Assembly: GCA_005116955.1 (NCBI GenBank)
Contig: SWDI01000002.1
Coordinates: 283,508-347,507 of the forward strand
DNA length: 64,000 nucleotides
Source of the DNA: Nitrospira sp.
GTDB lineage: Bacteria > Nitrospirota > Nitrospiria > Nitrospirales > Nitrospiraceae
Direction of reading: 5' to 3'
Shown here: one piece after another, positions 30,704 to 39,911 of the stretch
How the letters are laid out: each line of letters opens with the position of its first letter
Position numbering within the stretch: the first letter of the stretch is position 1
Translations under genes and position numbers: made by a program
Notes under the pieces: model-generated
Database searches by the model: none
What the model was told of the DNA's origin: nothing
The model's input: only the letters and a program-made list of their open reading frames with translations

Positions 30704-31027
30704 ATGCACGCCTCACAACCCGAACCAACAGACCAACTCACCGTAGAGATTGATCGAGACCTTGAAGATATTGTACCGATCTTCCTAGATAATCGGAAAA
30801 AGGATGTCCAGACACTTCGAAGCGCACTGAGCAAGCAAGACCTCAGGACCGTTCAAACTCTGGGCCATCGCATGAAAGGCGACGGAGGCGGATTTGGGTT
30901 TGATCGAATTACTGAAATCGGAGCGGCAATGGAGCGCGCGGCACAACTCGAGGACCACTCAACAATCGAACAACATATTGTACAGCTGGAAGACTTCCTC
31001 AAACACGTGACAGTTGTCTACCGCTAG
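30704..31027 (+). CDS. Stand-alone HPt phosphotransfer protein
   Basis: 107 residues. The phospho-accepting His55 lies in LGHRMKGDGGGFGF, the HPt signature, within a four-helix-like arrangement. It follows the hybrid kinase by 2 bp and would relay phosphate from the second receiver to response regulators such as the receiver proteins in this block. Its TAG stop is exactly where a miniature IS element has inserted; the same TAG would exist without the insertion. Confidence 0.92.
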   Translation: MHASQPEPTDQLTVEIDRDLEDIVPIFLDNRKKDVQTLRSALSKQDLRTVQTLGHRMKGDGGGFGFDRITEIGAAMERAAQLEDHSTIEQHIVQLEDFLKHVTVVYR

Positions 31028-31219
31028 TGGCCTGTAACGATTGATTCGGGAGTAATTCGTCGCGATGGATCGAAGTACTTCCACTTCACGGGTTTGGGCT
31101 GCTTGTTGTATTGGCGTATGTGCTTGCCGTTGCAGTTCCATGCGTTCGCGGTTAGTCAGTTTCATCGCGCCCTCCATAGGCGCAATTATACTAACTATTT
31201 AAGTGTTACAGTCCACTAG
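31024..31219. mobile_element. MITE derived from an IS630-type element
   Basis: About 190 bp bounded by 15-bp inverted repeats, ctagtggcctgtaac (31024-31038) and gttacagtccactag (31205-31219), one mismatch apart, with TA dinucleotides at both edges as expected for TA-target duplication. Inside, on the minus strand, is the start of a transposase-like frame (ATG 31165, MKLTNRERMELQRQA...). The same end and a similar N-terminus start at 63877, so this is an internally deleted copy. Confidence 0.82.
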
Positions 31220-31797
31220 AGGATGGAGCACGCGACCTTGTTCATCCGACCCTCAATTTCCATCGGCTTCGAACAGTAGTTCCCACATCGGCAATCATTC
31301 GAAAGGTTCCTCATCCTCAAGCTAAAACCGGATATTCTGGAGGTGATGATCGCTGCAACACATAGTCGATTGAAAGTATCAACTGTGTCCTGATAGTCCG
31401 GTCCAATATAGCGATAACCCTGTCCGAGAAATCAGAAGCGGTACATTTCCATCAAGATAAAACACAACTCTAGCCTACCTTGATTCGAGAGGTCCCAGTC
31501 TGACCAATTTGGTAAGAAGGATCACGATCGCCATAGGCCATCCTGCGATCACAGGCATTGCCCCCGCCGAGGGGACATCAAGACGAGAGCTTTGGAATGC
31601 CCTATTAGGATGATGGTATCTTCCGTTCTTGTGTGATCAAGTACTGGTGGAGACTCTGTAACAGATTGTGTATAATGAGCCAAGGGAAACGCGGCTCTAC
31701 ATTCCTCCCCGTTCTTCGGCCGCAGCAGCGAGTTTGCATGCTCAAGTGCAGCAAATTCTGCGGGATCCCGAGGTCGCGGTCCCGATGTCCCATGAGT
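31220..31797. other. Gene-free stretch before tRNA-Ala
   Basis: About 580 bp with no reading frame of recognisable family and no hairpin with a T-run. The only signal is the TATAAT box of the tRNA-Ala at 31671. The part nearest the MITE may be decayed coding sequence, but nothing can be named. Confidence 0.5.
31671..31676 (+). promoter_or_regulatory. Candidate -10 element for tRNA-Ala
   Basis: Perfect TATAAT within TTGTGTATAATGAGC, about 120 bp upstream of the mature tRNA. The distance implies a long 5' leader. No clear -35 is seen. Confidence 0.4.
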
Positions 31798-31873
31798 GGG
31801 GGGCTAGCTCAGTTGGGAGAGCACTACGTTCGCAACGTAGGGGTCGGGGGTTCAACTCCCCTGCCCTCCACCA
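31798..31873 (+). tRNA. tRNA-Ala (anticodon CGC)
   Basis: 76 nt with encoded CCA. The acceptor GGGGGGC pairs with GCCCTCC and contains the G3-U70 wobble that identifies alanine tRNAs. The anticodon stem CTACG/CGTAG encloses TTCGCAA, anticodon CGC. The T arm GGGGGTTCAACTCCCC is canonical. Confidence 0.96.
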
Positions 31874-31971
31874 ATCTTCGCTAAAACTACCGGTTGTAGT
31901 CATTCCCCTTACAACACGTCTTGGATGATCATATTCCTGCTCCCACTAGTTGGCTGAACAATACAGGCCCC

Positions 31972-32877
31972 ATGTCCCTCTCTCCTCTGATTCGCTTCGG
32001 CACATCCACGTGGGCCTATGAAGGCTGGCAAGGACAGATTTATCACCGGCCGTACGCGAAAACCACCTTTGCACGTGAATGTTTAGGTGAATATTGCCAG
32101 TATCTCCATACCGGCGAACCGCTTTTTCTGACAGTCGGCAACGACTCCACCTTCTACCACCCACCCACGACGAACCAGCTTGGCCACTATCTCAAGCAGA
32201 TTCCAGAAGACTTCGAGATGTGTTTCAAGGTTTGGGAAGAAATTACCATTCCGCGTTTTGCGAGTCACGTTCGCTACGGTCCCAAGGCCGGAGAGCCGAA
32301 TCCCCGTTTTCTCGACGCAAAGCTATTCAGCGATCTGGTTCTGGCGCCATACCGTGAAGCCAAATTTGAGCCGCACATGGGGCCGTTCATTTTTGAGTTT
32401 CAGAGGCATGGGTTGACCAGTGACGAGTTCTGCTCACGGCTCGATCGATTCTTCGAGCAGCTACCGAATGATTTCCGGTATGCGGTCGAGATCCGCAATG
32501 CGGATTTGCTTGAGGAAAGCTATCGGAAAGTTTTAGAGAGCCATGGTGTGGCACACGTCTACAACCACTGGTCCTACATGCCACCGTTGCTGCAACAGCA
32601 CACACGGATGGAAGAAGGTTTCACAGCCCCGTTTATCGTGATCCGCCTACTCACGCCACTGAACATGAGCTACGAAGCAGCCAAGAAACGAGCGGCCCCC
32701 TACAACACAATCGTGGGAGAGCTGCCTCAGATGCGCAAAGAAACCGTAACCCTCATCAAGCAGGCCACGAGCGGAAATCGGCAAATCTATGTATTGGTGA
32801 ACAATCGATCGGAAGGGAATGCGCCACTCACAGTACAAGCACTCGTAAGCCATCTACGCCATGAAGAATACCGATAA
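31972..32877 (+). CDS. DUF72 family protein
   Basis: About 301 residues. DUF72 signatures are visible: the N-terminal RFGTSTWAYEGWQGQIYH, the LTVGNDSTFYHPPT strand, the FKVWEEITIPRF motif and the late YVLVNNRSEGNAP. The fold is a TIM-barrel of unknown reaction. The start at ATG 31972 excludes a poorly conserved TTG-led extension. It stands alone, convergent with purN. Confidence 0.9.
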   Translation: MSLSPLIRFGTSTWAYEGWQGQIYHRPYAKTTFARECLGEYCQYLHTGEPLFLTVGNDSTFYHPPTTNQLGHYLKQIPEDFEMCFKVWEEITIPRFASHVRYGPKAGEPNPRFLDAKLFSDLVLAPYREAKFEPHMGPFIFEFQRHGLTSDEFCSRLDRFFEQLPNDFRYAVEIRNADLLEESYRKVLESHGVAHVYNHWSYMPPLLQQHTRMEEGFTAPFIVIRLLTPLNMSYEAAKKRAAPYNTIVGELPQMRKETVTLIKQATSGNRQIYVLVNNRSEGNAPLTVQALVSHLRHEEYR

Positions 32878-32888
32878 TGTGAAACCCA

Positions 32889-33563
32889 TTATGCAGGACT
32901 GATAATCGCCTCTCCATCCGGTTTGGCGGCATCGATGAACACGCGGCGGCCGTCGACACGCAGTCGGCCTTCGGCAAAGAGCTGCACGGCGCGGGGATAG
33001 ATTTTGTGCTCTTGCACGAGGATTCTCGCAGCAAGTGTGTCGGACGTGTCCTCGTCCAGGATCGGCACGGATGCTTGGATAATGATTGGTCCTTCATCCA
33101 CACCTTCCGTCACGAAATGCACCGTACAGCCCGCCAATTTGCAACCCCAATCGATGGCCTTTTTTTGTACATCCAATCCGGGAAATGACGGCAGCAGGGA
33201 GGGATGGATATTCATCATGCGATTGGCGTAGACATTCACCAGCACTGCCGTGACGATTTTCATGTACCCTGCGAGTAAGACGAGTTCAACATGATGTTGC
33301 TGAAGTACTTCCAATAATGATCGGTCGTAGGCTTCACGGCTGTCCGGCCGACCGGCAAAAGGTTTGGGATCGACGAAGAGATCTTTAATCCCGTGCTTCC
33401 GCGCCCGCTCCAATGCAACCGCGTCCCTCTTATTGCTGACGACTGCGACAATCTGAGCTTGCACCTGCCCTGCTTCGATCGCATCGATAATGGACTGTAG
33501 ATTTGAACCTCGTCCGGATGCCAGCACTGCCACCCGCAACGGAGTCGTTCGGCTAATCGACAT
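32889..33563 (-). CDS. purN: Phosphoribosylglycinamide formyltransferase
   Basis: 224 residues. It transfers a formyl group from 10-formyl-THF to GAR, step three of purine synthesis. The opening [19 protein letters not shown], the catalytic [12 protein letters not shown] and [17 protein letters not shown], with the essential Asn, His and Asp, are intact. ATG 33563 lies inside the end of purM (11-bp overlap), so the two are coupled. Confidence 0.96.
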   Translation of the reverse strand: MSISRTTPLRVAVLASGRGSNLQSIIDAIEAGQVQAQIVAVVSNKRDAVALERARKHGIKDLFVDPKPFAGRPDSREAYDRSLLEVLQQHHVELVLLAGYMKIVTAVLVNVYANRMMNIHPSLLPSFPGLDVQKKAIDWGCKLAGCTVHFVTEGVDEGPIIIQASVPILDEDTSDTLAARILVQEHKIYPRAVQLFAEGRLRVDGRRVFIDAAKPDGEAIISPA

Positions 33564-34590
33564 ACTCAACCTCCGGCTCCTCCCCGGTGGAGGCAACGAT
33601 TTCGCCGATCTGCCAGCCTCGGTCTCCCAAAGCCTCGGCACGAGCCAGCACTCCAAACACGGAATCAGGCGGGACCACGAGGATCAACCCAATGCCCATG
33701 TTGAACACACGATACATCTCCTCACGATCGACCTGTCCCAACCGGCTCATTACCCCAAAAATCGGCGGTGCCGTCCAGGTCGTCCTAGCAATCCTCGCCC
33801 GCACGCCATTCGGAAACACGCGTGGCAAATTCTCTGTAATGCCCCCTCCGGTAATGTGGGCGATGCCTTTGATCGGAAACTCCTCGACTAACGCTAAAAT
33901 CTGCTTCGCGTAAATTCTGGTGGGTGTCAGGAGAACCTCGCCGATGGACCCCTCAAGCTCGGAGAGACGGCTGGCAACTGTCAACTTGGCTTGCTCAAAC
34001 AGCACCCGCCTGGCCAGTGAGTAGCCGTTGCTATGAAGTCCCGATGAAGCCAATCCGATGACGGCATCTCCGGGCACAATGTGCCGACCATCGATCATCT
34101 TTGGGCGATCGACGGCGCCGACGGCAAAACCGGCCAGATCGTACTCCCCATCAGGATAGAATGAAGGCATTTCCGCGGTTTCACCCCCGATCAGCGCACA
34201 CCCGGCTTGACGACAGCCGTCGGCAATACCGGCTACCACTTCCTGAGCCTTTGAAACAGATAACTTCCCGGTGGCGAAATAATCGAGGAAAAATAGCGGC
34301 TCCGCCCCGCTCACCACGATATCATTGACACACATCGCCACCAGATCGATCCCGACGGTATCGTGTTTGTCCATCATGAACGCGATCTTCAGTTTGGTCC
34401 CAACCCCGTCGGTTCCGGATACGAGCACCGGCTCCTTATATTTCCCAGCTTGAAAACCAAAGAGGCCGCCAAAGCCCCCAAGGTCGGTCAGAACTTCAGG
34501 GCGAAACGTCGATCGAACAAACGGCTTGATGCGATCGACGAACTCATCGCCTGCATCGATATCCACACCGGCATCACGATAGGTCGTCAT
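33553..34590 (-). CDS. purM: Phosphoribosylformylglycinamidine cyclo-ligase
   Basis: 345 residues, full length. It closes the imidazole ring to give AIR. Visible motifs are [15 protein letters not shown], the [20 protein letters not shown] strand and [11 protein letters not shown], all in the N-terminal ATP-binding domain, plus [13 protein letters not shown] near residue 250. It is the first gene of a purM-purN pair; the upstream 238 bp hold divergent promoters. Confidence 0.96.
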   Translation of the reverse strand: MTTYRDAGVDIDAGDEFVDRIKPFVRSTFRPEVLTDLGGFGGLFGFQAGKYKEPVLVSGTDGVGTKLKIAFMMDKHDTVGIDLVAMCVNDIVVSGAEPLFFLDYFATGKLSVSKAQEVVAGIADGCRQAGCALIGGETAEMPSFYPDGEYDLAGFAVGAVDRPKMIDGRHIVPGDAVIGLASSGLHSNGYSLARRVLFEQAKLTVASRLSELEGSIGEVLLTPTRIYAKQILALVEEFPIKGIAHITGGGITENLPRVFPNGVRARIARTTWTAPPIFGVMSRLGQVDREEMYRVFNMGIGLILVVPPDSVFGVLARAEALGDRGWQIGEIVASTGEEPEVEYVD

Positions 34591-34745
34591 GAATAGATAT
34601 CCTGAACAATTACGGTTGTGATGAGACTGAACCTCAGCCTTACATCTGTTCGGGGCGCATCTTAACGGAGGGTCCAACAGAGGTCAACGCGGCTGTCTGA
34701 AGCCACCCAACACAACTCCATCTACCCCCGCCTTCTGCTTTTTTC

Positions 34746-34773
34746 TTGCCGCCATCGGAATACGCCCTATACT
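34746..34773 (+). promoter_or_regulatory. Possible promoter of the receiver protein gene
   Basis: TTGCCG (34746-34751) and TATACT (34768-34773) are 16 bp apart, 55 bp before the start. A moderate motif match only. Confidence 0.4.
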
Positions 34774-34828
34774 ATGCTCGTCACATTTCCGCACTCTTCC
34801 GGCGAACAAACCGACCAAGGAGGGGTTG

Positions 34829-35446
34829 GTGGCTATTTTAATCGTTGACGACTCTCCCGATGAACGTCTGTTGCTCCATCACATCTTGAAAACCGCAGGG
34901 TATCGGGATTTGATCACGGTTTCCTCTGCTCGTGATGTCTTCATGCAGTTGGACCTCGATCATGAAGGCGCAAACGGCGTCAAGACGGATCTCATTTTAA
35001 TGGATATCAAGATGCCAGACATGGACGGAGTGGAGGCTTGTCGGCGCATCAAAGCCATTGATGCATTTGCGGGGATTCCGATCATCATCGTGACCGCGCG
35101 GGACCAAAGGGACTTCTTACAAGCTGCCTTCGACGCCGGGGCAACAGACTATATCAGAAAACCAGTGGAACGGGTGGAACTCCTGGCGAGAGTCAAGGCT
35201 ACGCTGAAACTCAAACAGGAAACAGAGGAGCGAAATCACTGGGAACAGGAACTGACAAAAGTCATCAGCGAACTCGATCGTACCCTGCGCGACATGGCGA
35301 CATTACAGCAATTGATCCCCGTCTGCCCATCGTGCAAGAAATCCCATCCCGCGCATATGTCTGACACCGCGCTCGACGAGTATGTACGGAGCCACCCCCT
35401 GACGAAGTTTCAGGATCTCGTCTGCTCGGCGTGTGCCGGGCGCTGA
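34829..35446 (+). CDS. Response regulator with C-terminal cysteine motif
   Basis: 205 residues, a paralogue of the receiver protein at 26701. Receiver (about 1-128: IVDDSPDE, phospho-Asp in LILMDIKMPDMDG, IRKPVERVELL), coiled coil, then LIPVCPSCKKSHPAHM and a final CSAC, again a likely four-cysteine site but shorter. No output domain. GTG 34829 is preferred, with AGGAGG 5 bp upstream; a TTG one codon earlier sits too close to it. It faces the NtrX-type gene tail to tail. Confidence 0.88.
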   Translation: MAILIVDDSPDERLLLHHILKTAGYRDLITVSSARDVFMQLDLDHEGANGVKTDLILMDIKMPDMDGVEACRRIKAIDAFAGIPIIIVTARDQRDFLQAAFDAGATDYIRKPVERVELLARVKATLKLKQETEERNHWEQELTKVISELDRTLRDMATLQQLIPVCPSCKKSHPAHMSDTALDEYVRSHPLTKFQDLVCSACAGR

Positions 35447-35463
35447 TCCTGGCACTGCGATCC

Positions 35464-36855
35464 TCAGCTTTCCGGACGCATCTCCACATCGAGCAATTTA
35501 ATCTTCCGGTGAAGATGACTTCGCTCGATCTTGAGATCGTCCGCGGTCCGTGAAATATTCCAATGGTGTTCCCGAAGTTTACGGCTGATATATTCCTTCT
35601 CGAACGCATTCCGAGCGTCTCGCAGGGAGTCATAAGATTTACTGAGAAGTGGATTGGCCGCGTGATTGCTCACCGGCACCACCCCGACGGTTCGTCCCTG
35701 TAGCGACAAGGTAACCTGAGAGGCATCGATCATAAACCCCGGCACCATGATCATAAGCCGCTCAATCAAATTCCTCAGCTCCCGGATGTTCCCGGGCCAT
35801 TCGTATTGCTGAAATACGGCCATCGCCTCAGGCGAGACTTCTTTTATTCGCAACCCTTGCTCCTCGACATGCGTCTTCATGAAGTGCCGCACAAGAGCCG
35901 GGATATCTTCTCGCCGCTCCCGCAGTGGAGGCACGACAATCGGCACCACATTGAGACGGTAGTACAAATCCTCCCGAAAGTGTCCCTTGCCGATTTCTTT
36001 TTCCAATTCCTTATTGGAAGCCGCCAGCACCCGCACATCAACCTTCATCAATTTGGTCCCGCCAACTCGCGTGAACTGCTGTTCCTGTAACGCCCGCAAC
36101 ACTTTCGCCTGCGTACTGAGGCTCATATCCCCGATTTCGTCCAGAAACAACGTGCCCCCATCGGCCTGCTCGAACTGACCACGCTTCATGGATGTGGCTC
36201 CGGTGAAGGAACCTTTTTCGTGGCCGAACAATTCGCTCTCAATCAATGTCTCAGGGATGGCGGCACAGTTGACGGCCACGAACGGATGGTCCGATCGGGT
36301 GCTGTGCCTATGAATGGCTCGAGCGACCAACTCCTTCCCTGTTCCATTCTCGCCTCCGATCAATACCCGACTGTTCGTGGGCCCTGCCGTCTCGATAAGC
36401 TCCCGTAGCCGCTGCATGGCCGGAGACTGTCCGACCAACTCGAACTTTTGCTGAACCTTAGTCCGCAACGACCGGTTCTCTTGTGCCAATCGAAACTGCT
36501 CCAACGCTTGCTTGACACGGAACGTGACATTCTCCAGCGACAACGGCTTCTCGATGTAGTCGTACGCACCCAGCTTGATGGCTTTCACGGCTGTTTCGAT
36601 GGACCCATGCCCAGACATCATCATGATCTGAGTCGCAGGCACAAATTCTTTGACACGACGTAGCGTCTCCAGTCCGTCCATTTCCGGCATCCAGATATCC
36701 AGAATCATGAGATCCGGTGGATCGGTCCCATAGATTTTCAACGCCTCGACCCCATTGGCGGCTACTGACACCTCATACCCTTCATCTTCGAGGATGCTTC
36801 GCAGGGACGTGCGAATCGCCTCTTCGTCGTCCACCACTAGAATCGATGCCGACAT
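35464..36855 (-). CDS. NtrC/NtrX-family sigma-54 response regulator
   Basis: 463 residues. Receiver (1-120, phospho-Asp53 in LMILDIWMPEMDG), AAA+ domain with Walker A GGENGTGKE (about 168-175), Walker B TLFLDEIGD, arginine fingers in the FREDLYYRLNV region, and a C-terminal Fis-type helix-turn-helix (NISRTADDLKIERSHLHRKI). The sigma-54 contact loop is GSFTGA rather than GAFTGA, a known but less common variant. It activates sigma-54 promoters. It starts 40 bp after the kinase gene and forms a pair with it. Confidence 0.93.
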   Translation of the reverse strand: MSASILVVDDEEAIRTSLRSILEDEGYEVSVAANGVEALKIYGTDPPDLMILDIWMPEMDGLETLRRVKEFVPATQIMMMSGHGSIETAVKAIKLGAYDYIEKPLSLENVTFRVKQALEQFRLAQENRSLRTKVQQKFELVGQSPAMQRLRELIETAGPTNSRVLIGGENGTGKELVARAIHRHSTRSDHPFVAVNCAAIPETLIESELFGHEKGSFTGATSMKRGQFEQADGGTLFLDEIGDMSLSTQAKVLRALQEQQFTRVGGTKLMKVDVRVLAASNKELEKEIGKGHFREDLYYRLNVVPIVVPPLRERREDIPALVRHFMKTHVEEQGLRIKEVSPEAMAVFQQYEWPGNIRELRNLIERLMIMVPGFMIDASQVTLSLQGRTVGVVPVSNHAANPLLSKSYDSLRDARNAFEKEYISRKLREHHWNISRTADDLKIERSHLHRKIKLLDVEMRPES

Positions 36856-36895
36856 ACTTCCCCTCTCCTTACCGCGTACGTCTCACCGGTCTACC

Positions 36896-39229
36896 CTACA
36901 CCGGCAAATCGAATGTAAATACGGCGCCCTTTGGGTAATGGTTCCCAACTTGGATCTGTCCATCATGGTCCGTGATAATCCGGCGGACGATCGCCAACCC
37001 CAACCCGGTTCCGGTCTTCTTCCTGGTGAAATACGGGACAAACAACCGTTCCTGATCCTCCGGCGTGATCCCTGGCCCCTCATCCGCGACGGCGACGACC
37101 GCGCGACGGCGTTTCGTATCATACTTCGTCCCGACCCACAGCCGCCCTTTTTGATTCATTGCTTGAACCGCGTTGTCGAAAAGATTGACGAACACACGTC
37201 TCAGTTGTTCCCGATCGAAATTGATGGCTGGCAGATCCTCATCCAGCTCCACAATAAGCTCAATATCCTTCTGTGCCTCGCGATAGAGCGTGATCACTTC
37301 CCGTACCACGTCGTGCAGGGATTGCCGCGTCATTTGCGGAACAGGCAGACGGGCGAATTTAGAAAATTCGTCCAGCATCTGTTTCAGACTACCAACTTCG
37401 TTGATGATGACATTCGTGGCGTCGTCGAACACGCGATCCAGGTCGGGGGACTTCTCGAAGAACTTCTTGCGTAATCGCTGGGCCGATAGTTGAATCGGAG
37501 TCAGTGGATTCTTGATTTCATGGGCGACGCGCTTCGCGACTTCCTGCCACGCGGCCACTTTCTGCGCCTTGATCAATTCCGTCAGATCTTCAAAGACCAA
37601 CACAAACCCCAAATCCTTGTTCGCCTCATCCCGCATGCGGGAACCTTTCAACCCAATCGTGATCAGCTTCCCTTGGATATCCAACTGCCCTTCCAAGTCC
37701 AAATCGTCTCGTTCATCGGCCAGCATACGGTCATAGGCGGTCTGGAACGAGTCGAGACCGAACTCCTTGAACGCCTCATTGGCCAGCCGTCCTTTGAACC
37801 GGTCGGCAGCCAACCCAAGAATACGCTCAGCTGATGGGTTGAACGTCGTGATCATTCCGCTCCGATCGATCGAGAGCAGGCCAGCGGCGATCGTATCGAC
37901 GACCGTTTCGATATAGGCACGGCGGCGATCCAACTCGACATTCGTGTTCCGCAAAGTCAGGTTGGCTTCCTCAAGCTTCGACTTGCTCCCCTGCAGATCC
38001 TGCGTCATCCGATTAAACGACTCGATCAGCGTCCCGATTTCATCAGTTGCCCTGGCATCGACCTGTACCGACAGGTCGCCCTGGGCGACGGCTTCGGTCG
38101 CTTCCGCCAACCGTTGAATCGGAACGGTGATACCGCGCGCCACATAAAACCCGAACCACGTCGCACTGAAGAGAATCAATACCGCCACGACGGCCACAAA
38201 CAGGTAGGCCCCGGCTTTAATTGGGTTTTTCATCGCCTTGATCTGTTTGTATGCCGTGTATTGACGGCCAATCCCCTCCATCTTGGTCAACAGGGATTCA
38301 GGGACGTAGGTTTCCACGACCACGACCCCCTCAATCTCGCCTCGCCGGCTTCCGGAGGCCACTGGGATGGCGGCGCGCACTAACCGTCCCGTCTGGGCTT
38401 CCTGGACAGAGGTAAACTCCTGCTTGCCGTTAATGACTTGCAAGACCAGCTGACTGATCGGCAGATCCAACACCCCGGAGGGAATGTCACTATCAAGGGC
38501 CTTGGTGAGGGTCTCCATTTTGTTCGAAAACACTTCGATCCCGGCAACACCGTACTCCATGCGTTTCCGAGCCATCGCGGCGATCAAGAGATCCCGCTGG
38601 ACGGGAGTCAACAGGTCTTCGCGAAACAGTTCTTGAGAAATCGCCCGTGCGCTGTTCACCGCGAGCGCGACATGCCCCGCATGCTGCATGCGAGCCACCT
38701 CGTACGAATCTTTCATCACTTTTTCGATATGCTCACTGAACCAAACATCGACCGCCTTGTTGACCAACCCACTCGCGACGATTGCCAGGAGCAGCGTCGG
38801 AATCAACGAGAACCCAATAAAGGCCGCGATGAGCTTGGTGCGAAATCCTGACCCAACAAGACGGTGCCGGCGTTCAAAATAGGCCTTGATCAGATTCCTG
38901 GACAACAACAGAACCAACACAACAAAGCCGATCAGGTCTAAATTGACCAGCAGGAGAACCAGTGCGTAGCTCGTCGTCGGCAGGAAAGAACCGTTCTCTT
39001 CGGATCCCGGCGCCACAACTTGTGAGTAATACAACGTGAGGGCCACGCAGGGGATCAAGAGAATCAGCACGATCCAGACAGGGCGAAGATGAGGTGGTTT
39101 TCGCTCCGGTTTCTTCGGTTGGTCCGCCAAAGCTGTACGGACGTGACCGCCCATCGCCACGGGCAGAACCTCCGGAAGTCCTCCGGAGGCTGATCCAAAT
39201 GCACCCGTGGGATGGTTGAGCTCTGGCAT
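36896..39229 (-). CDS. NtrY-type membrane sensor histidine kinase
   Basis: 777 residues. Three N-terminal membrane helices (about 51-70, 86-110, 132-155), an extracytoplasmic sensing domain (about 165-340), a fourth helix (340-363), HAMP (about 363-415), PAS (about 435-545), HisKA with phospho-His570 in VAHEIKNPLTPIQLSAQRL, and HATPase to the end ([26 protein letters not shown]). This is the NtrY arrangement. The cognate regulator follows directly. The signal is unknown; nitrogen or envelope redox sensing is only a family inference. Confidence 0.93.
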   Translation of the reverse strand: MPELNHPTGAFGSASGGLPEVLPVAMGGHVRTALADQPKKPERKPPHLRPVWIVLILLIPCVALTLYYSQVVAPGSEENGSFLPTTSYALVLLLVNLDLIGFVVLVLLLSRNLIKAYFERRHRLVGSGFRTKLIAAFIGFSLIPTLLLAIVASGLVNKAVDVWFSEHIEKVMKDSYEVARMQHAGHVALAVNSARAISQELFREDLLTPVQRDLLIAAMARKRMEYGVAGIEVFSNKMETLTKALDSDIPSGVLDLPISQLVLQVINGKQEFTSVQEAQTGRLVRAAIPVASGSRRGEIEGVVVVETYVPESLLTKMEGIGRQYTAYKQIKAMKNPIKAGAYLFVAVVAVLILFSATWFGFYVARGITVPIQRLAEATEAVAQGDLSVQVDARATDEIGTLIESFNRMTQDLQGSKSKLEEANLTLRNTNVELDRRRAYIETVVDTIAAGLLSIDRSGMITTFNPSAERILGLAADRFKGRLANEAFKEFGLDSFQTAYDRMLADERDDLDLEGQLDIQGKLITIGLKGSRMRDEANKDLGFVLVFEDLTELIKAQKVAAWQEVAKRVAHEIKNPLTPIQLSAQRLRKKFFEKSPDLDRVFDDATNVIINEVGSLKQMLDEFSKFARLPVPQMTRQSLHDVVREVITLYREAQKDIELIVELDEDLPAINFDREQLRRVFVNLFDNAVQAMNQKGRLWVGTKYDTKRRRAVVAVADEGPGITPEDQERLFVPYFTRKKTGTGLGLAIVRRIITDHDGQIQVGNHYPKGAVFTFDLPV

Positions 39230-39371
39230 TCACTCGCCCTCTAGAGACTATTCATACATGGAAACAGGAGCCTGTCTCACTATAGCCGACTTATAAGACA
39301 GTCTCAAAGTTTGCCGCACAACTCGCAGCGTCCAGAGACCCGGCGGCATAGTAGAACCGAAAGATGGGATA

Positions 39372-39752
39372 CTACTTCGGTGATGCCAGCGTGACATACT
39401 TCATGCGAAGCGCATACAGCATGTCACGCAAGACCGTCTGCTCGTCAGCGGTCAGATTGCCTTTCGTCTTGTCTTCCAAGACAGACAATAGATCGATGAT
39501 TTCCTTGGCTTGAGGCAGGTTGACAGGTATCGATGCCTGGTTCGGGTCCAGTTGCTCGCCCATGAGCATGAGCGACGACGAGCCCAATGAGATCACAAAT
39601 GACGCGAAGGTGACCGGAGGCGCTGGCACTGGTTCCGTCGACGAAGTCGCGGAGATCGACGGTTTTGAAGGCGACGCTGCGAGCGGAGCGGCCTCGGCTC
39701 CTCCCTTAGCTCGCCGATCACGAACGACAAACGCTTGCTCCTCCTCTGCCAT
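39372..39752 (-). CDS. DUF1844 family protein
   Basis: 126 residues. A disordered, Ala/Pro-rich first part (about 1-48) precedes the conserved TFASFVISLGSSSLMLMGEQ and PVNLPQAKEIIDLLSVLEDKTKGNLTADE, the DUF1844 signature. Function unknown; the hydrophobic first helix of the domain may associate with membranes. The ribosome site GAGGAGAAGGG is good. It stands alone, divergent from mazG. Confidence 0.9.
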   Translation of the reverse strand: MAEEEQAFVVRDRRAKGGAEAAPLAASPSKPSISATSSTEPVPAPPVTFASFVISLGSSSLMLMGEQLDPNQASIPVNLPQAKEIIDLLSVLEDKTKGNLTADEQTVLRDMLYALRMKYVTLASPK

Positions 39753-39911
39753 TTTTCCCTTCTCCTCTCACATTCCCAAATATTTTCAGCACCCTACCAT
39801 AGGGTCTATTCGGTCGCAAGCCGTGACGGAGATTGAAGAGACCGTCATACTCGGTATAGAGTGGTATAGTATCAGGCTCGGCACAGGATGAAAGAAAAGC
39901 GATCGCCATTA

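Noticed and set aside
31668..31928. 86-codon frame with GASSVGRALRSQRRGRGFNSPALHQ
   Set aside because: Translation of the tRNA-Ala gene, a familiar false gene.
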